Part shown: positions 17,735 through 25,944 of the stretch, piece after piece
Layout of the letters: the number at the start of each line of letters is the position of its first letter
Position numbering within the stretch: position 1 is the stretch's first letter
Origin: Thermovirga sp.
GTDB taxonomy: Bacteria > Synergistota > Synergistia > Synergistales > Thermovirgaceae
Direction of reading: 5' to 3'
Assembly (NCBI RefSeq): GCF_017656375.1
Contig: NZ_JACDOB010000004.1
Coordinates: 1-64,000, forward strand
DNA length: 64,000 bases
Translations under genes and position numbers: made by a program
The notes under the pieces: generated by a model
Seen by the model: only the letters and a program-made list of their open reading frames with translations
The model's database searches: none
Told to the model about the DNA's origin: nothing

Positions 17735-18001
17735 CTAGTGGCGCAAACCAAGGCGCTCAATAAGAGTCCTGTAACGGTTAAAGTCCTTAAGTCTCAAATA
17801 CTTTAACAATCTGCGCCTCTTACCGACCATCTTCATAAGTCCGCGCTGAGAATGATAATCTTTCTTATGCACCTTGAGGTGCTCAGTCAGCTCCCTTATT
17901 CTCGTAGTGAGCAGAGCTATCTGAACCTCAGGGGAACCAGTATCTGCATCGTGCAATTTGAACTCTTCGATTATCGCCTGCTTCTTATCCTTTTCCAACA
18001 T
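17735..18001 (-). CDS. rpsO: 30S ribosomal protein S15
   Basis: 88 residues from the ATG at 18001, five bases after GAGGTGG; the GTG chosen by the ORF track is part of that ribosome site. Conserved S15 features: [20 protein letters not shown] and [20 protein letters not shown]. It binds the 16S rRNA central domain early in 30S assembly. It has its own promoter and a 60-base GC-rich leader, and is followed by pnp. Confidence 0.99.
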   Translation of the reverse strand: MLEKDKKQAIIEEFKLHDADTGSPEVQIALLTTRIRELTEHLKVHKKDYHSQRGLMKMVGKRRRLLKYLRLKDFNRYRTLIERLGLRH

Positions 18002-18076
18002 GTCGACCACCTCTCTTGTAAAATCCTAAAACCAAGTAAAGCGCCGTCACCGCCACACCTAGTATTAGGCGACGGT

Positions 18077-18104
18077 ATTATACCATTTGGCAGCACTTTT
18101 GCAA
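18077..18104 (-). promoter_or_regulatory. promoter of rpsO-pnp-dut
   Basis: Minus strand TTGCAA, a 16-bp spacer and a perfect TATAAT. The transcript leader contains inverted GTCGCC / GGCGGTGAC sequences that could form an S15-responsive structure. Confidence 0.8.
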
Positions 18105-18180
18105 ACATGAATGTTACGATTAATTGAAATACAAAAACAACTAACTAAAATGTTGAAATAAGTTTAAACTCATTCTGCAC

Positions 18181-18210
18181 TCGACATTTTATTAAATTTG
18201 TGGTTATACT
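18181..18210 (+). promoter_or_regulatory. promoter of the two-component operon
   Basis: TCGACA, an 18-bp spacer and TATACT, about 30 bp before the response-regulator start. Confidence 0.65.
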
Positions 18211-18244
18211 ATTAATAAAGAGACTAGAATGGGAGGCATAGGTA

Positions 18245-18925
18245 ATGAAGATAATAATAATAGAAGACAACCGAGACTTAGTACAAGTTCTAGCAGAAGG
18301 CTTAAGCGAAAGCGGTTTTATTGTGGACAGCGCATATGATGGCGAGGAAGGCCTGGATAAAGTCGTCAAAAACGAGTACGAATGCATAATCCTTGACATA
18401 ATGTTGCCCAAGATGGATGGTTACGAGTTAATTGAAAAAATAAGAGAGGCAGGGAAGGACACGCCAATTCTTGTTTTGACCGCAAAAGACTCCATAGAAG
18501 ACAGAGTTAAGGGATTAGAAGCTGGAGCCGACGATTATCTGGTCAAACCCTTCGATTTCAGGGAACTTTTGGCACGTATAAACGCTCTTATTAGAAGACA
18601 TACTGAACACAAAAGACCTATTTTACAATGTGGCCCCCTTGTTTTGGATCCAATTGCCAGAGAGTGCAAAGTAGACGATGAAATAATTCCTTTGAGAAAG
18701 CGAGAATTTGATATCCTCGAGCTTCTAATGCGATACGAAAATCAAGTTTTCTCCAGGGAAAGAATTATCGCCCACGTTTGGAAGAAAGAGTACGACGGAA
18801 CCAGCAACGTCGTGGATGTTCACATAAAATACCTTAGAGACAAATTGCGCCCTTACAATCTGGAAGGTATAGTGGCAACAGTAAGAGGTGTTGGGTATAA
18901 GATTTCTTGCCCCTATAGACAATAA
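18245..18925 (+). CDS. OmpR/PhoB-family response regulator
   Basis: 226 residues. The receiver domain has acidic residues near the N-terminus (IIEDNRDLV), the phosphoacceptor aspartate in CIILDIMLPKMDGYEL and the lysine of YLVKPFDF. The C-terminal winged-helix DNA-binding domain ends with VVDVHIKYLRDKLRP and VRGVGYKI. It is a phosphorylation-controlled transcription factor, paired with the histidine kinase 36 bp downstream. The ATG follows GGGAGGC. Target genes cannot be inferred. Confidence 0.96.
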   Translation: MKIIIIEDNRDLVQVLAEGLSESGFIVDSAYDGEEGLDKVVKNEYECIILDIMLPKMDGYELIEKIREAGKDTPILVLTAKDSIEDRVKGLEAGADDYLVKPFDFRELLARINALIRRHTEHKRPILQCGPLVLDPIARECKVDDEIIPLRKREFDILELLMRYENQVFSRERIIAHVWKKEYDGTSNVVDVHIKYLRDKLRPYNLEGIVATVRGVGYKISCPYRQ

Positions 18926-18961
18926 ACTATAAGAAACAGTAACAATAAGGCGTGAACAGAG

Positions 18962-20446
18962 TTGCTTCATAAAAAGATGCAAAAAGAGCGGGGAAAAGCC
19001 TTTCTCCGCTCTTTTAAGGTAAGTTATATATTTGTAATTTTGATCTTTTTCACTCTCATTTTATGGGGTGCGTTTTCCTTTTTTATGCACTCAAGGTTAG
19101 CGGAAATGGATAACACCCTCTCTAACATTTATACCCTAATAAGCTTTAACAATGATCAAAAGAAGCCAAATGTCCCTCAATTGCTTCATCCTACAGTTGA
19201 AATACAGTTATACGATGACGATTTTACACTGATGAAAAGCTCAAATCCTTATGGGGATCTAGTAAAGCTCCCCCAAATTATAGAAAGATATATCCGCAAA
19301 GGTGCTTCTACCGAATCGTTGTCAATTAATACTAAAAATATGCAAATAGAGCGAGATGCACTGCTTTGTATGCCTCTATACAAGGACTTAGAGGCTTCTT
19401 ACATTTATAGGGTGAGAATACAAAAGATCAAAAATAGCGAAGGGCAAAGAAAAAAAAACTATTATGTAGTACTAACTTCCCCGATGAAGAGTTTCTTTCA
19501 ATTGAAATTTAGCCTTTATGCAGTTTTCTCCTTGATAATGGGAGCTTTTATAATTTTTATGTGTTGGCACATTTTTCTCATAACATCAACAAATAAAGAG
19601 CTGCTAACCCTCAAGAAAGCCATAAAATCCATCGACTTAAAGGGAAATATGCGTATATTTATCTCAAAACAGGTTAAAAACCCTCATATTGAGGGAATAG
19701 CAACTGAACTGAATTCGCTTTTTTCAAGGATCGAGGAAGCAGTGAATGGATTGCTGACGTTTACTGCAGATGCAAGCCACGAATTACGAACCCCTTTGGC
19801 GATCATAAAAGGCATTGTAGATGTCACCCTCCTTAAAACCAGGGACGTGGCATATTATGAGCGCAAACTTAGAGAACTTGCAGCTCACGCCGATAAAATG
19901 CAGTCCCTTTTGACGGCGCTACTCGAAATGGCAAGATTGGAAACTTCAGGAGAACAGATGAAGATGGAACCCTTAGAACTAATGGTCATAGGTGAGGAAG
20001 TGGCATCATCACTAAAGCCCATTTGGGAAAGCAAAAAGCAAACCCTAGAACTTAGGCTCAATCCTGCACCTATAAAGGGAAACGAAGCTCTTATAAACCA
20101 ATTGGTAACCAACCTTCTAGATAATGCTAGCAAATACACACAGCACGGAGGGCACATAAAACTAATAACGGACCATGACATAAGGAACAATAAAGCTGTG
20201 CTTGAGGTATGGGATACAGGAATAGGAATGGATAAGGAAACTATAAACAAGTGCTTCAATCGACTGTGGAGAGCCGAAAAATCCCGAACTGCACCGGGCT
20301 ACGGCATAGGACTTTCTTTAGGATTGCGCATAATAAAAATTCACAAAGGCCAAATAGAAATAGAATCAGAACCAAACAAAGGAACTAAGATTAAAATACT
20401 TTTTCCCCTTGATTTGACTTCTTTCGAAGCTTACGGCTTATCCTGA
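18962..20446 (+). CDS. membrane-bound sensor histidine kinase
   Basis: 494 residues. Membrane segment near residues 20-43, an extracytoplasmic sensor region of about 140 residues without a motif I recognise, a second membrane segment near 183-205, then a HAMP-like linker. The HisKA domain has the phosphorylated histidine in ADASHELRTPLAI, and the HATPase domain has NLLDNASKYT, DTGIGMD and GYGIGLSLGLRI. It should phosphorylate the upstream regulator. The start may be the track TTG or an ATG five codons later; neither has a strong ribosome site. Confidence 0.95.
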   Translation: MLHKKMQKERGKAFLRSFKVSYIFVILIFFTLILWGAFSFFMHSRLAEMDNTLSNIYTLISFNNDQKKPNVPQLLHPTVEIQLYDDDFTLMKSSNPYGDLVKLPQIIERYIRKGASTESLSINTKNMQIERDALLCMPLYKDLEASYIYRVRIQKIKNSEGQRKKNYYVVLTSPMKSFFQLKFSLYAVFSLIMGAFIIFMCWHIFLITSTNKELLTLKKAIKSIDLKGNMRIFISKQVKNPHIEGIATELNSLFSRIEEAVNGLLTFTADASHELRTPLAIIKGIVDVTLLKTRDVAYYERKLRELAAHADKMQSLLTALLEMARLETSGEQMKMEPLELMVIGEEVASSLKPIWESKKQTLELRLNPAPIKGNEALINQLVTNLLDNASKYTQHGGHIKLITDHDIRNNKAVLEVWDTGIGMDKETINKCFNRLWRAEKSRTAPGYGIGLSLGLRIIKIHKGQIEIESEPNKGTKIKILFPLDLTSFEAYGLS

Positions 20447-20455
20447 AACTATACT

Positions 20456-20489
20456 AAATGGGCGGAGCACAAATGCCCCGCCCATAGAC
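20456..20489. terminator. bidirectional terminator between kinase and protease genes
   Basis: ATGGGCGG-GCA pairs with TGC-CCGCCCAT between two convergent genes. T-rich sequence follows on the plus side only in part. Confidence 0.7.
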
Positions 20490-20521
20490 TTTTACCAATA
20501 AGTTTAACTCTACCTCAATGG

Positions 20522-21931
20522 TTATAACCTAAAAGAGATATAAAAAGTCCTTCCATCGCGCCACACTAAAAAGACTATCGTTCTATTGGATTTTTGCAGG
20601 CTTTTAGCTAATGAATCCGGATTTTCTACATCTTTGCCATTTACCTCCAATATCACGTCTCCATTTTTAAGTCCCACCATATCTGCTAATGACCCAGGAG
20701 ACACCTCAGAGATCATAACGCCCTTAGTACCCGAAGGTAGCCCTTTTTGCTTTCTTTGGGCATCTGTAATAGATTGGACCTTTATGCCAATCTTCTTGAG
20801 ATTTTCGTTCAAGCTTGAAAAACCACCTTCACTACCTGGAATATTGCCCAAAACAACGCTTATTTTCCTTTCAGCGCCATCTCTTAAGATTTTAATGATG
20901 ACCTTATCGCCAGCCAGATGGCTCCTGATCTTCATAGTCAAATCAAGATCATCCTTAACCTTCTTTCCATCCACCTCTACTATTACGTCGCCTCTTTTTA
21001 GGCCTGCTTTATCAGCTGGGGAACCAGGCACTATGTCAGCTATTATTGCGCCCTCTTCTGATTTGATTCCGTAGACATCAGCAAACTCCCTTGTTAATGG
21101 TTGGATATAAACGCCAAGCCAACCTCTTTTGACGCTTCCATATTTGACTAAATCTTGCAAGACTTGCTTGGCCATGTTTATCGGAATAGCAAAACCTATT
21201 CCCTGCGCGTAGGGTATTATTGCCGTGTTTATCCCTATAACCTCTCCTTTCAAATTTAACAGGGGGCCACCACTGTTTCCTGGATTTATTGCTGCATCGG
21301 TCTGCAGAAAACCATCAAAGCTAAAATCCCTTGCCCTTATGGAGCGGTTCTTCGCTGAAATAACTCCAACTGTCACACTGCTTTCAAAACCAAAGGGGTT
21401 ACCTATTGCAATAGCCCACTCTCCTACTCTTACCTTATCAGAATCTCCCAATTTCAAGGTGGGCAAATTTTTTCCATCTATTTTTATTACCGCCAGGTCG
21501 TAACTCGGATCAGTCCCAATGACTTTTGCAGGATATGCTTTCCCATCGGACATACTTACTGTTATCTCATCTGCACCTGCAACAACATGATTATTGGTCA
21601 ATATATAGCCATCCTTTGAAACTATAAACCCTGAACCCTTCCCCTTCATAGGCACTAACCTAGTAAATTGCTCTAACTGGTCTCCCAAAAACTCCCTCAA
21701 AAAAGGGTCATTTGCAAAAGGGCTCAAGGGTTGTCGAACCATAGCTTTAGTATCTATATTGACAACAGCAGGAGAAGTTTTCTCCACTATTTGGGCTATG
21801 GGGTTTCCTGTAAAAGGATCTTCCACAGAAGGAGAAGCCCAAACTATGGTTGAAAACCACACAATACTTAGAATCAAACTAACAACCACAAGTGGCATTT
21901 TTTTAAACCTTGCATAGGGGAGCTTTCTCAT
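20522..21931 (-). CDS. periplasmic HtrA/DegQ-family serine protease with two PDZ domains
   Basis: 469 residues from the ATG at 21931 after GGAGG; the track start (21952) lies upstream of that site. Signal peptide or anchor near residues 13-33 ending TIVWA. Trypsin-like domain with the catalytic triad in LTNNHVVAG (His), YDLAVIKI (Asp) and NPGNSGGPLL (Ser). Two PDZ domains follow (about 270-355 and 385-465). It degrades or refolds damaged envelope proteins. It follows the SAM-hydrolase-family gene with a 40-60 bp gap, so they are probably co-transcribed. Confidence 0.96.
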   Translation of the reverse strand: MRKLPYARFKKMPLVVVSLILSIVWFSTIVWASPSVEDPFTGNPIAQIVEKTSPAVVNIDTKAMVRQPLSPFANDPFLREFLGDQLEQFTRLVPMKGKGSGFIVSKDGYILTNNHVVAGADEITVSMSDGKAYPAKVIGTDPSYDLAVIKIDGKNLPTLKLGDSDKVRVGEWAIAIGNPFGFESSVTVGVISAKNRSIRARDFSFDGFLQTDAAINPGNSGGPLLNLKGEVIGINTAIIPYAQGIGFAIPINMAKQVLQDLVKYGSVKRGWLGVYIQPLTREFADVYGIKSEEGAIIADIVPGSPADKAGLKRGDVIVEVDGKKVKDDLDLTMKIRSHLAGDKVIIKILRDGAERKISVVLGNIPGSEGGFSSLNENLKKIGIKVQSITDAQRKQKGLPSGTKGVMISEVSPGSLADMVGLKNGDVILEVNGKDVENPDSLAKSLQKSNRTIVFLVWRDGRTFYISFRL

Positions 21932-21991
21932 CTTGCTCACCACCTCCATCAATAATTTCCTGATGAATATTCTGCTTTATTTGCTCATCTT

Positions 21992-22795
21992 TCACATCGT
22001 AAATTCTACTGATATAGGGTCTCCCGGTTTAGAGCCCAAAAGGTCAGAAGCTCTCCCTTGATTAATTGCTATTGACACGTAACCCCAGCTATCCTCTAGG
22101 ATCACCAGGTCTCCTTTGGCTACATCAGCAAAAGTTCTCCCCACAGGAATGCTAAATAACCAACTACTGGAAATTTTTAAGTTTTTAACATTCCCTTTCA
22201 AGGATCTCCACAATATGTTGGTCCTAACCGTTCCATAAGCATCAATATAGGCAACGGAACCCGTTATTTTCCCGTTTTCCTGCTTAGGTTCAGCTAGAGG
22301 ATAATCGATCAATGCTTTTTCCTCTATCTCTTCCCCCAAAGTAGAGGGAGGAATACCCAAACCTAAATCGCCAACGACAGGTGCCATAATATCTCTGGCA
22401 TGAAATGTAGAAGAAATTTTCTTGAAGCCAGAACGCTCCATACAAACGGACCAGGCTCTTTTTATCCCTCCCAAACGTCTTGCCGCTTCCATCAACAAAC
22501 CATTATCCGGGCCCACAAGAAAATCTCCCCTTTGAACGTGAAGTATCACTATCTTCCTTTCTGTCCCCACACCAGGATCTACTACGGCAAGGTGTGCGCC
22601 CAAAGGCATAAATGGCAGAGCCCCAGCCAATATCCATCCCCCTGAAATAATGTCGAAAGGAGGAACTTCATGGCTTATATCAATAATGGGTAGATTCAGC
22701 CCTTTGCTCAGAAGAACTCCCTTGCAGCAGGCTACTGTCTCATCGGATAGCCCAAAATCAGTTAGCATAGTCACGCACGCTAATTGGGAATTCAT
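21992..22795 (-). CDS. SAM hydroxide adenosyltransferase family protein (DUF62)
   Basis: 267 residues. The N-terminal motif TMLTDFGLSDETVACCKGVL and HLAVVDPGVGTERK are signatures of the DUF62/fluorinase-like family. Characterised members hydrolyse S-adenosylmethionine to adenosine and methionine using activated water. The ATG follows GGAGGGAG. The fluorinase-specific loop is not evident. It lies upstream of the HtrA-type gene, divergent from a DNA glycosylase gene. Physiological role is unclear; an adenosine-specific kinase and metK are in the same window. Confidence 0.9.
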   Translation of the reverse strand: MNSQLACVTMLTDFGLSDETVACCKGVLLSKGLNLPIIDISHEVPPFDIISGGWILAGALPFMPLGAHLAVVDPGVGTERKIVILHVQRGDFLVGPDNGLLMEAARRLGGIKRAWSVCMERSGFKKISSTFHARDIMAPVVGDLGLGIPPSTLGEEIEEKALIDYPLAEPKQENGKITGSVAYIDAYGTVRTNILWRSLKGNVKNLKISSSWLFSIPVGRTFADVAKGDLVILEDSWGYVSIAINQGRASDLLGSKPGDPISVEFTM

Positions 22796-22910
22796 CCAAC
22801 TCCCTCCTTATCTGAAAGTTGCCTTTTCTGATCTTTCATGTTTTAATATACCACTATCCGCCTGTACATATCTATTTGAAAATACTTATAGCTTTATCTG
22901 GAGGGATTCC

Positions 22911-23570
22911 ATGTCTTCCTTGCTGAACATTTACAATATGTTATTAAACTATTGGGGCCCTCAAAACTGGTGGCCAGGAGAAACTATAGACGAGATATGC
23001 ATAGGCGCTATCCTAACCCAAAACACAACATGGAATAACGTAGAAAGAGCACTACAAAACCTAAAAAGCAAGCATTTACTTTCCATTTCATCCATCGCCT
23101 TAGCTCCTGAAGAGACTATAGAGGAGTGCTTAAAGCCTGCAGGAACTTACAGAAGAAAAACCCAATACCTTATAAACTTCTCTCAAAAAATTGTCTCTCA
23201 ATTAGGAAAAATAGAAAAGCTGTTCTTGATGGAGCCTAATAAGGCCAGAAAATGGTTATTGGGACTCAAGGGTATAGGTCCTGAGACTGCAGACAGCATC
23301 CTGTGCTATGGGGGCAATTTGCCATTTTTGGTTATAGATGCCTATACACTAAGGCTTGGCAAAAGAATGGGGTGGCTTAATTCAAAAACAAAATCATACG
23401 AAAATGTACAAGAAATTCTTCAAAGAGAGCTCCCTAAAGATCCCCAGGTCTTAGGGGAGTTTCATGCACTCATCGTGAAGCATTCAAAAGAAATATGCCG
23501 CAAAAGACCGCGTTGCAACAGCTGTTTTATGAAAGATTGCTGCAACGCGGGGAAACAAAATATATATTAA
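22911..23570 (+). CDS. HhH-GPD DNA glycosylase (endonuclease III / MagIII-like)
   Basis: 219 residues from the ATG at 22911 after GGAGGG; the longer ORF-track start is antisense to the neighbour. The helix-hairpin-helix LKGIGPETADSILCYGG is followed by the catalytic aspartate in VIDAYTLRLGKR. Where endonuclease III has its lyase lysine (GRKTA), this has GPETA, so it is probably a monofunctional glycosylase like Helicobacter pylori MagIII (3-methyladenine). A C-terminal cysteine set (CRKRPRCNSC then CC) suggests a 4Fe-4S cluster. Ends overlapping jag by four bases, tail to tail. Confidence 0.88.
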   Translation: MSSLLNIYNMLLNYWGPQNWWPGETIDEICIGAILTQNTTWNNVERALQNLKSKHLLSISSIALAPEETIEECLKPAGTYRRKTQYLINFSQKIVSQLGKIEKLFLMEPNKARKWLLGLKGIGPETADSILCYGGNLPFLVIDAYTLRLGKRMGWLNSKTKSYENVQEILQRELPKDPQVLGEFHALIVKHSKEICRKRPRCNSCFMKDCCNAGKQNIY

Positions 23571-24208
23571 TTTCTTCTCAGGCTTTTACCATACTTCCTC
23601 GCCTTACCTATTTGTGGAGTTACTACCACGTACCTCTGAGGCTCTATTCCATAAGAACTTGTCGTAACATCCGAGCGATCCTTCAATGTTATATGTATTA
23701 TTCTTCTCTCCCAGCTGCTCATAGGCTCTAATTTAACTGGCCTACCTTTTCTTACAGCTTCCCTCGCAGCAGCTAAAGCTAGCTTCTCTAAGCTCTTTAA
23801 TCTCCTCTCCCTATAACCATCACTGTCAATGGTAATTCTTTTTAGGCTATCCCTAAAAACAAGATTGGTTATAAATTCTATGGCTTTTAGGGTCTCACCG
23901 TAGCGGCCAATGACGATCCCAGCATCGTCACCTACTAGATTCAAACTTCCATTTTCAGCCACTTCAGGAATAACGTCCAGGTCCATACGGGAAAATAACT
24001 CCTTCAAGAACTTCCTGGCTTTAACAAGGTGCAGCTCCCCGTTTAAGGTAACTTGCATTTTTCTCTTCTTGCTGAACAACCCCCAAATACCCTTACTCTC
24101 TTCTAACACTTCTACAATAACATCCTCAGGATCAACAGACCACCTCTCGCTACCAAGTAGCTGAGCTTCTTCTACTGATTGAACCTCAACGATAAAACTG
24201 TTTTCCAT
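23567..24208 (-). CDS. jag: RNA-binding protein Jag/KhpB (Jag-N, KH, R3H)
   Basis: About 213 residues. N-terminal Jag domain (IWGLFSKKRKMQV), KH domain with GIVIGRYGETLKAIEFI and C-terminal R3H domain with LEPMSSWERRIIH. It is a KhpB-type RNA-binding protein, usually a partner of KhpA and linked to cell-division or cell-wall control. It ends the conserved rpmH-rnpA-yidD-yidC-jag cluster. The start is either the ATG at 24208 or the one three codons upstream; the former has better ribosome-site spacing. Confidence 0.95.
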   Translation of the reverse strand: MENSFIVEVQSVEEAQLLGSERWSVDPEDVIVEVLEESKGIWGLFSKKRKMQVTLNGELHLVKARKFLKELFSRMDLDVIPEVAENGSLNLVGDDAGIVIGRYGETLKAIEFITNLVFRDSLKRITIDSDGYRERRLKSLEKLALAAAREAVRKGRPVKLEPMSSWERRIIHITLKDRSDVTTSSYGIEPQRYVVVTPQIGKARKYGKSLRRN

Positions 24209-24237
24209 AGACAGCATATCCTCTCTCTTCCTCGTTT

Positions 24238-25029
24238 TTAATCTTTTTTGCTCCCGGGTTTCTCTTTATATAGGACTGGCTTCTCCTGCATTTCGACCTC
24301 TGTCCTGTGTTTAACATACCATTGTTGGGCCACTCCCACCAAAGAAGACACGCCCCAATAAAGAAGAACCCCTCCAGGCAAGCTTAAGCATATAAACGCC
24401 AAAAATGCCGGCATGAACCAATTCATAAACTGCATTTGTGGATTTGATGCCCCACTTAGCTGCTGTTGATACCAAGTAAGGAAAGCTATAACCACTAGAA
24501 GGACCAAGTTCCCCAAGTACATATTCACGTTGGCCAGCCCAGCAGGATTAGCCATAATTGCAGACAACAAAGCACCTATGCCTATTTTCCCGGCAGGAGC
24601 CCCTACGGCAGCAGCCAAAGTAGATATGACCGAACCTTCAAGGCTTATGCCAAGGAAAGTGGCTCCTTGCAGGTCCAAGTTCATCAAAACCCTGAAAAGC
24701 AGTATTAATATGGGCAATTGAACAAGAAGCGGCAAACACCCCGCAGCAGGATTAACGTTGTTTTCCTTATAAAGACGCATGATCTCTTTATTCAAGGTCT
24801 CTTTGTCATCTTTGTATTTTTCTTGCAGGACCTTCAGCCTTGGTTGAAGCCTTTGCATTTTTTGCATACTAGTCATTTGCTTATGGGACAACGGGTACAA
24901 AAGAACTCTAACCACCAACGTGAGAATTATTATGGCAAGCCCATATGAGTGAGTTAACGAATATAGTCCATTAATTATTAATATAAGAAAGTCGCCCGCC
25001 GCTTTCCAAATAGTGCCCAATTTATTCAC
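24238..25029 (-). CDS. yidC: membrane protein insertase YidC (short form)
   Basis: About 263 residues with five membrane segments. The family hallmark [20 protein letters not shown] and the cytoplasmic hairpin [17 protein letters not shown] are visible. It lacks the large periplasmic domain of proteobacterial YidC. It inserts inner-membrane proteins alone or with SecYEG. The likely start is GTG (25029) or TTG three codons later after AAGGTG; the track start extends into yidD. Slight overlap with yidD indicates coupling. Confidence 0.95.
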   Translation of the reverse strand: MNKLGTIWKAAGDFLILIINGLYSLTHSYGLAIIILTLVVRVLLYPLSHKQMTSMQKMQRLQPRLKVLQEKYKDDKETLNKEIMRLYKENNVNPAAGCLPLLVQLPILILLFRVLMNLDLQGATFLGISLEGSVISTLAAAVGAPAGKIGIGALLSAIMANPAGLANVNMYLGNLVLLVVIAFLTWYQQQLSGASNPQMQFMNWFMPAFLAFICLSLPGGVLLYWGVSSLVGVAQQWYVKHRTEVEMQEKPVLYKEKPGSKKD

Positions 25030-25300
25030 CTTCCCTGAATGATGTTTTTGTGACAACTATCTTCTTAAACAACACAAAACGCTCTGGCACAGGATCATAT
25101 CCTCCTGGATGCCATGGAGCACACTTTAGTATTCTTATAACTCCCAGCAAACTTCCTTTTACCAATCCATGAGCCTCTATACACCCCAAAACATACTGGG
25201 AACATGTGGGGTAAAACCTACAGTTTTTCCCCAAAAGGGGAGATATAAAATATTGATAGCCCCTTATTAAAAATCTAGCTAACTTTACTGATATGGTCAA
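25022..25300 (-). CDS. yidD: membrane protein insertion efficiency factor YidD
   Basis: 92 residues. The conserved core [20 protein letters not shown] and [13 protein letters not shown] are diagnostic. YidD is a small amphipathic membrane-associated protein that aids YidC-dependent insertion. It lies between rnpA and yidC in the usual order. The start is a TTG, with 13 bp from the end of rnpA. Confidence 0.96.
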   Translation of the reverse strand: MTISVKLARFLIRGYQYFISPLLGKNCRFYPTCSQYVLGCIEAHGLVKGSLLGVIRILKCAPWHPGGYDPVPERFVLFKKIVVTKTSFREGE

Positions 25301-25313
25301 CTCTTTATTCTCC

Positions 25314-25700
25314 CTATTCCTTCTCGGTAGAACTCGGCTTCTGGCCCTTTAACATACCTTCTTGGCTCAACAATTTGATCAAATCCCTTTGAATTTCCTG
25401 TGTTTTCGCGTTCAATCCCCTTTTTCGCAGTGAGAAAACAATCCAATATCCCTCTTTCATCTGGGGATAAGTCTTTCGTACAGCTTCTCTTAATATTCGT
25501 TTACCCCTGTTTCTTGTAACTGCGTTGCCCTGTCTTTTGCCTACAGCCATGCCAATTAAAGTTTTCTTACCAGGAACTTCAAGAAACAGCAGCCGCACCA
25601 ACGCGCCATTCCTTCGGCGGCCAGTGCGGAAAATTAAGTCGTACTGCCATGCCTTTTTAAGCCTTATTCCTGCTGGGTAACCAAACCTAGTAGTGCCCAT
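25314..25700 (-). CDS. rnpA: ribonuclease P protein component
   Basis: 128 residues. The RNR signature [17 protein letters not shown] and the N-terminal [14 protein letters not shown] region are characteristic. It binds RNase P RNA to mature tRNA 5' ends. The ATG is four bases after the rpmH stop. The C-terminal 15-20 residues are polar and non-conserved. Confidence 0.97.
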   Translation of the reverse strand: MGTTRFGYPAGIRLKKAWQYDLIFRTGRRRNGALVRLLFLEVPGKKTLIGMAVGKRQGNAVTRNRGKRILREAVRKTYPQMKEGYWIVFSLRKRGLNAKTQEIQRDLIKLLSQEGMLKGQKPSSTEKE

Positions 25701-25704
25701 CTTA

Positions 25705-25839
25705 TTAGGCAGCTAGTCTTTTCCTACCTTTAGCTCTCCTGTTTTTAAGGATTTTGCGGCCGCTATGGCTTCTAGAACGGCTTAAAAAGCCAATGGTTCT
25801 CTTTCTGCGTCTATTATGGGGCTGAAAGGTCTGCTTCAT
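25705..25839 (-). CDS. rpmH: 50S ribosomal protein L34
   Basis: 44 residues, too short for the ORF track. Reads [20 protein letters not shown] and ends GRKRLAA, the universal L34 sequence. The ATG at 25839 follows GGGAGGTG. First gene of the rpmH-rnpA-yidD-yidC-jag cluster, with its own promoter. In many bacteria dnaA lies divergently upstream; here a DinG-like helicase gene lies upstream in the same direction. Confidence 0.98.
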   Translation of the reverse strand: MKQTFQPHNRRRKRTIGFLSRSRSHSGRKILKNRRAKGRKRLAA

Positions 25840-25907
25840 GAAAAACACCTCCCGAAAATTGCTTTGAAATACCGAAAAAAACACGCTGTTTTTTGGACAG
25901 CTTGGTT

Positions 25908-25936
25908 ACTATAGCATAGCCGACTAAAGTGAGCAA
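25908..25936 (-). promoter_or_regulatory. promoter of rpmH-rnpA operon
   Basis: Minus strand TTGCTC, a 17-bp spacer and TATAGT, about 70 bp upstream of rpmH and just after the helicase stop codon. No DnaA-box-like TTATCCACA is visible in the gap. Confidence 0.75.
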
Positions 25937-25944
25937 CATCCTTT

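Noticed and set aside
18145-18411. Minus-strand 88-aa ORF
   Set aside because: Antisense to the response regulator and its promoter.
22650-22910. N-terminal extension of the glycosylase ORF
   Set aside because: Antisense to the DUF62 gene; ATG at 22911 has a proper ribosome site.
25840-25944. oriC / DnaA boxes upstream of rpmH
   Set aside because: No TTATCCACA-like repeats seen; only a promoter is supported.
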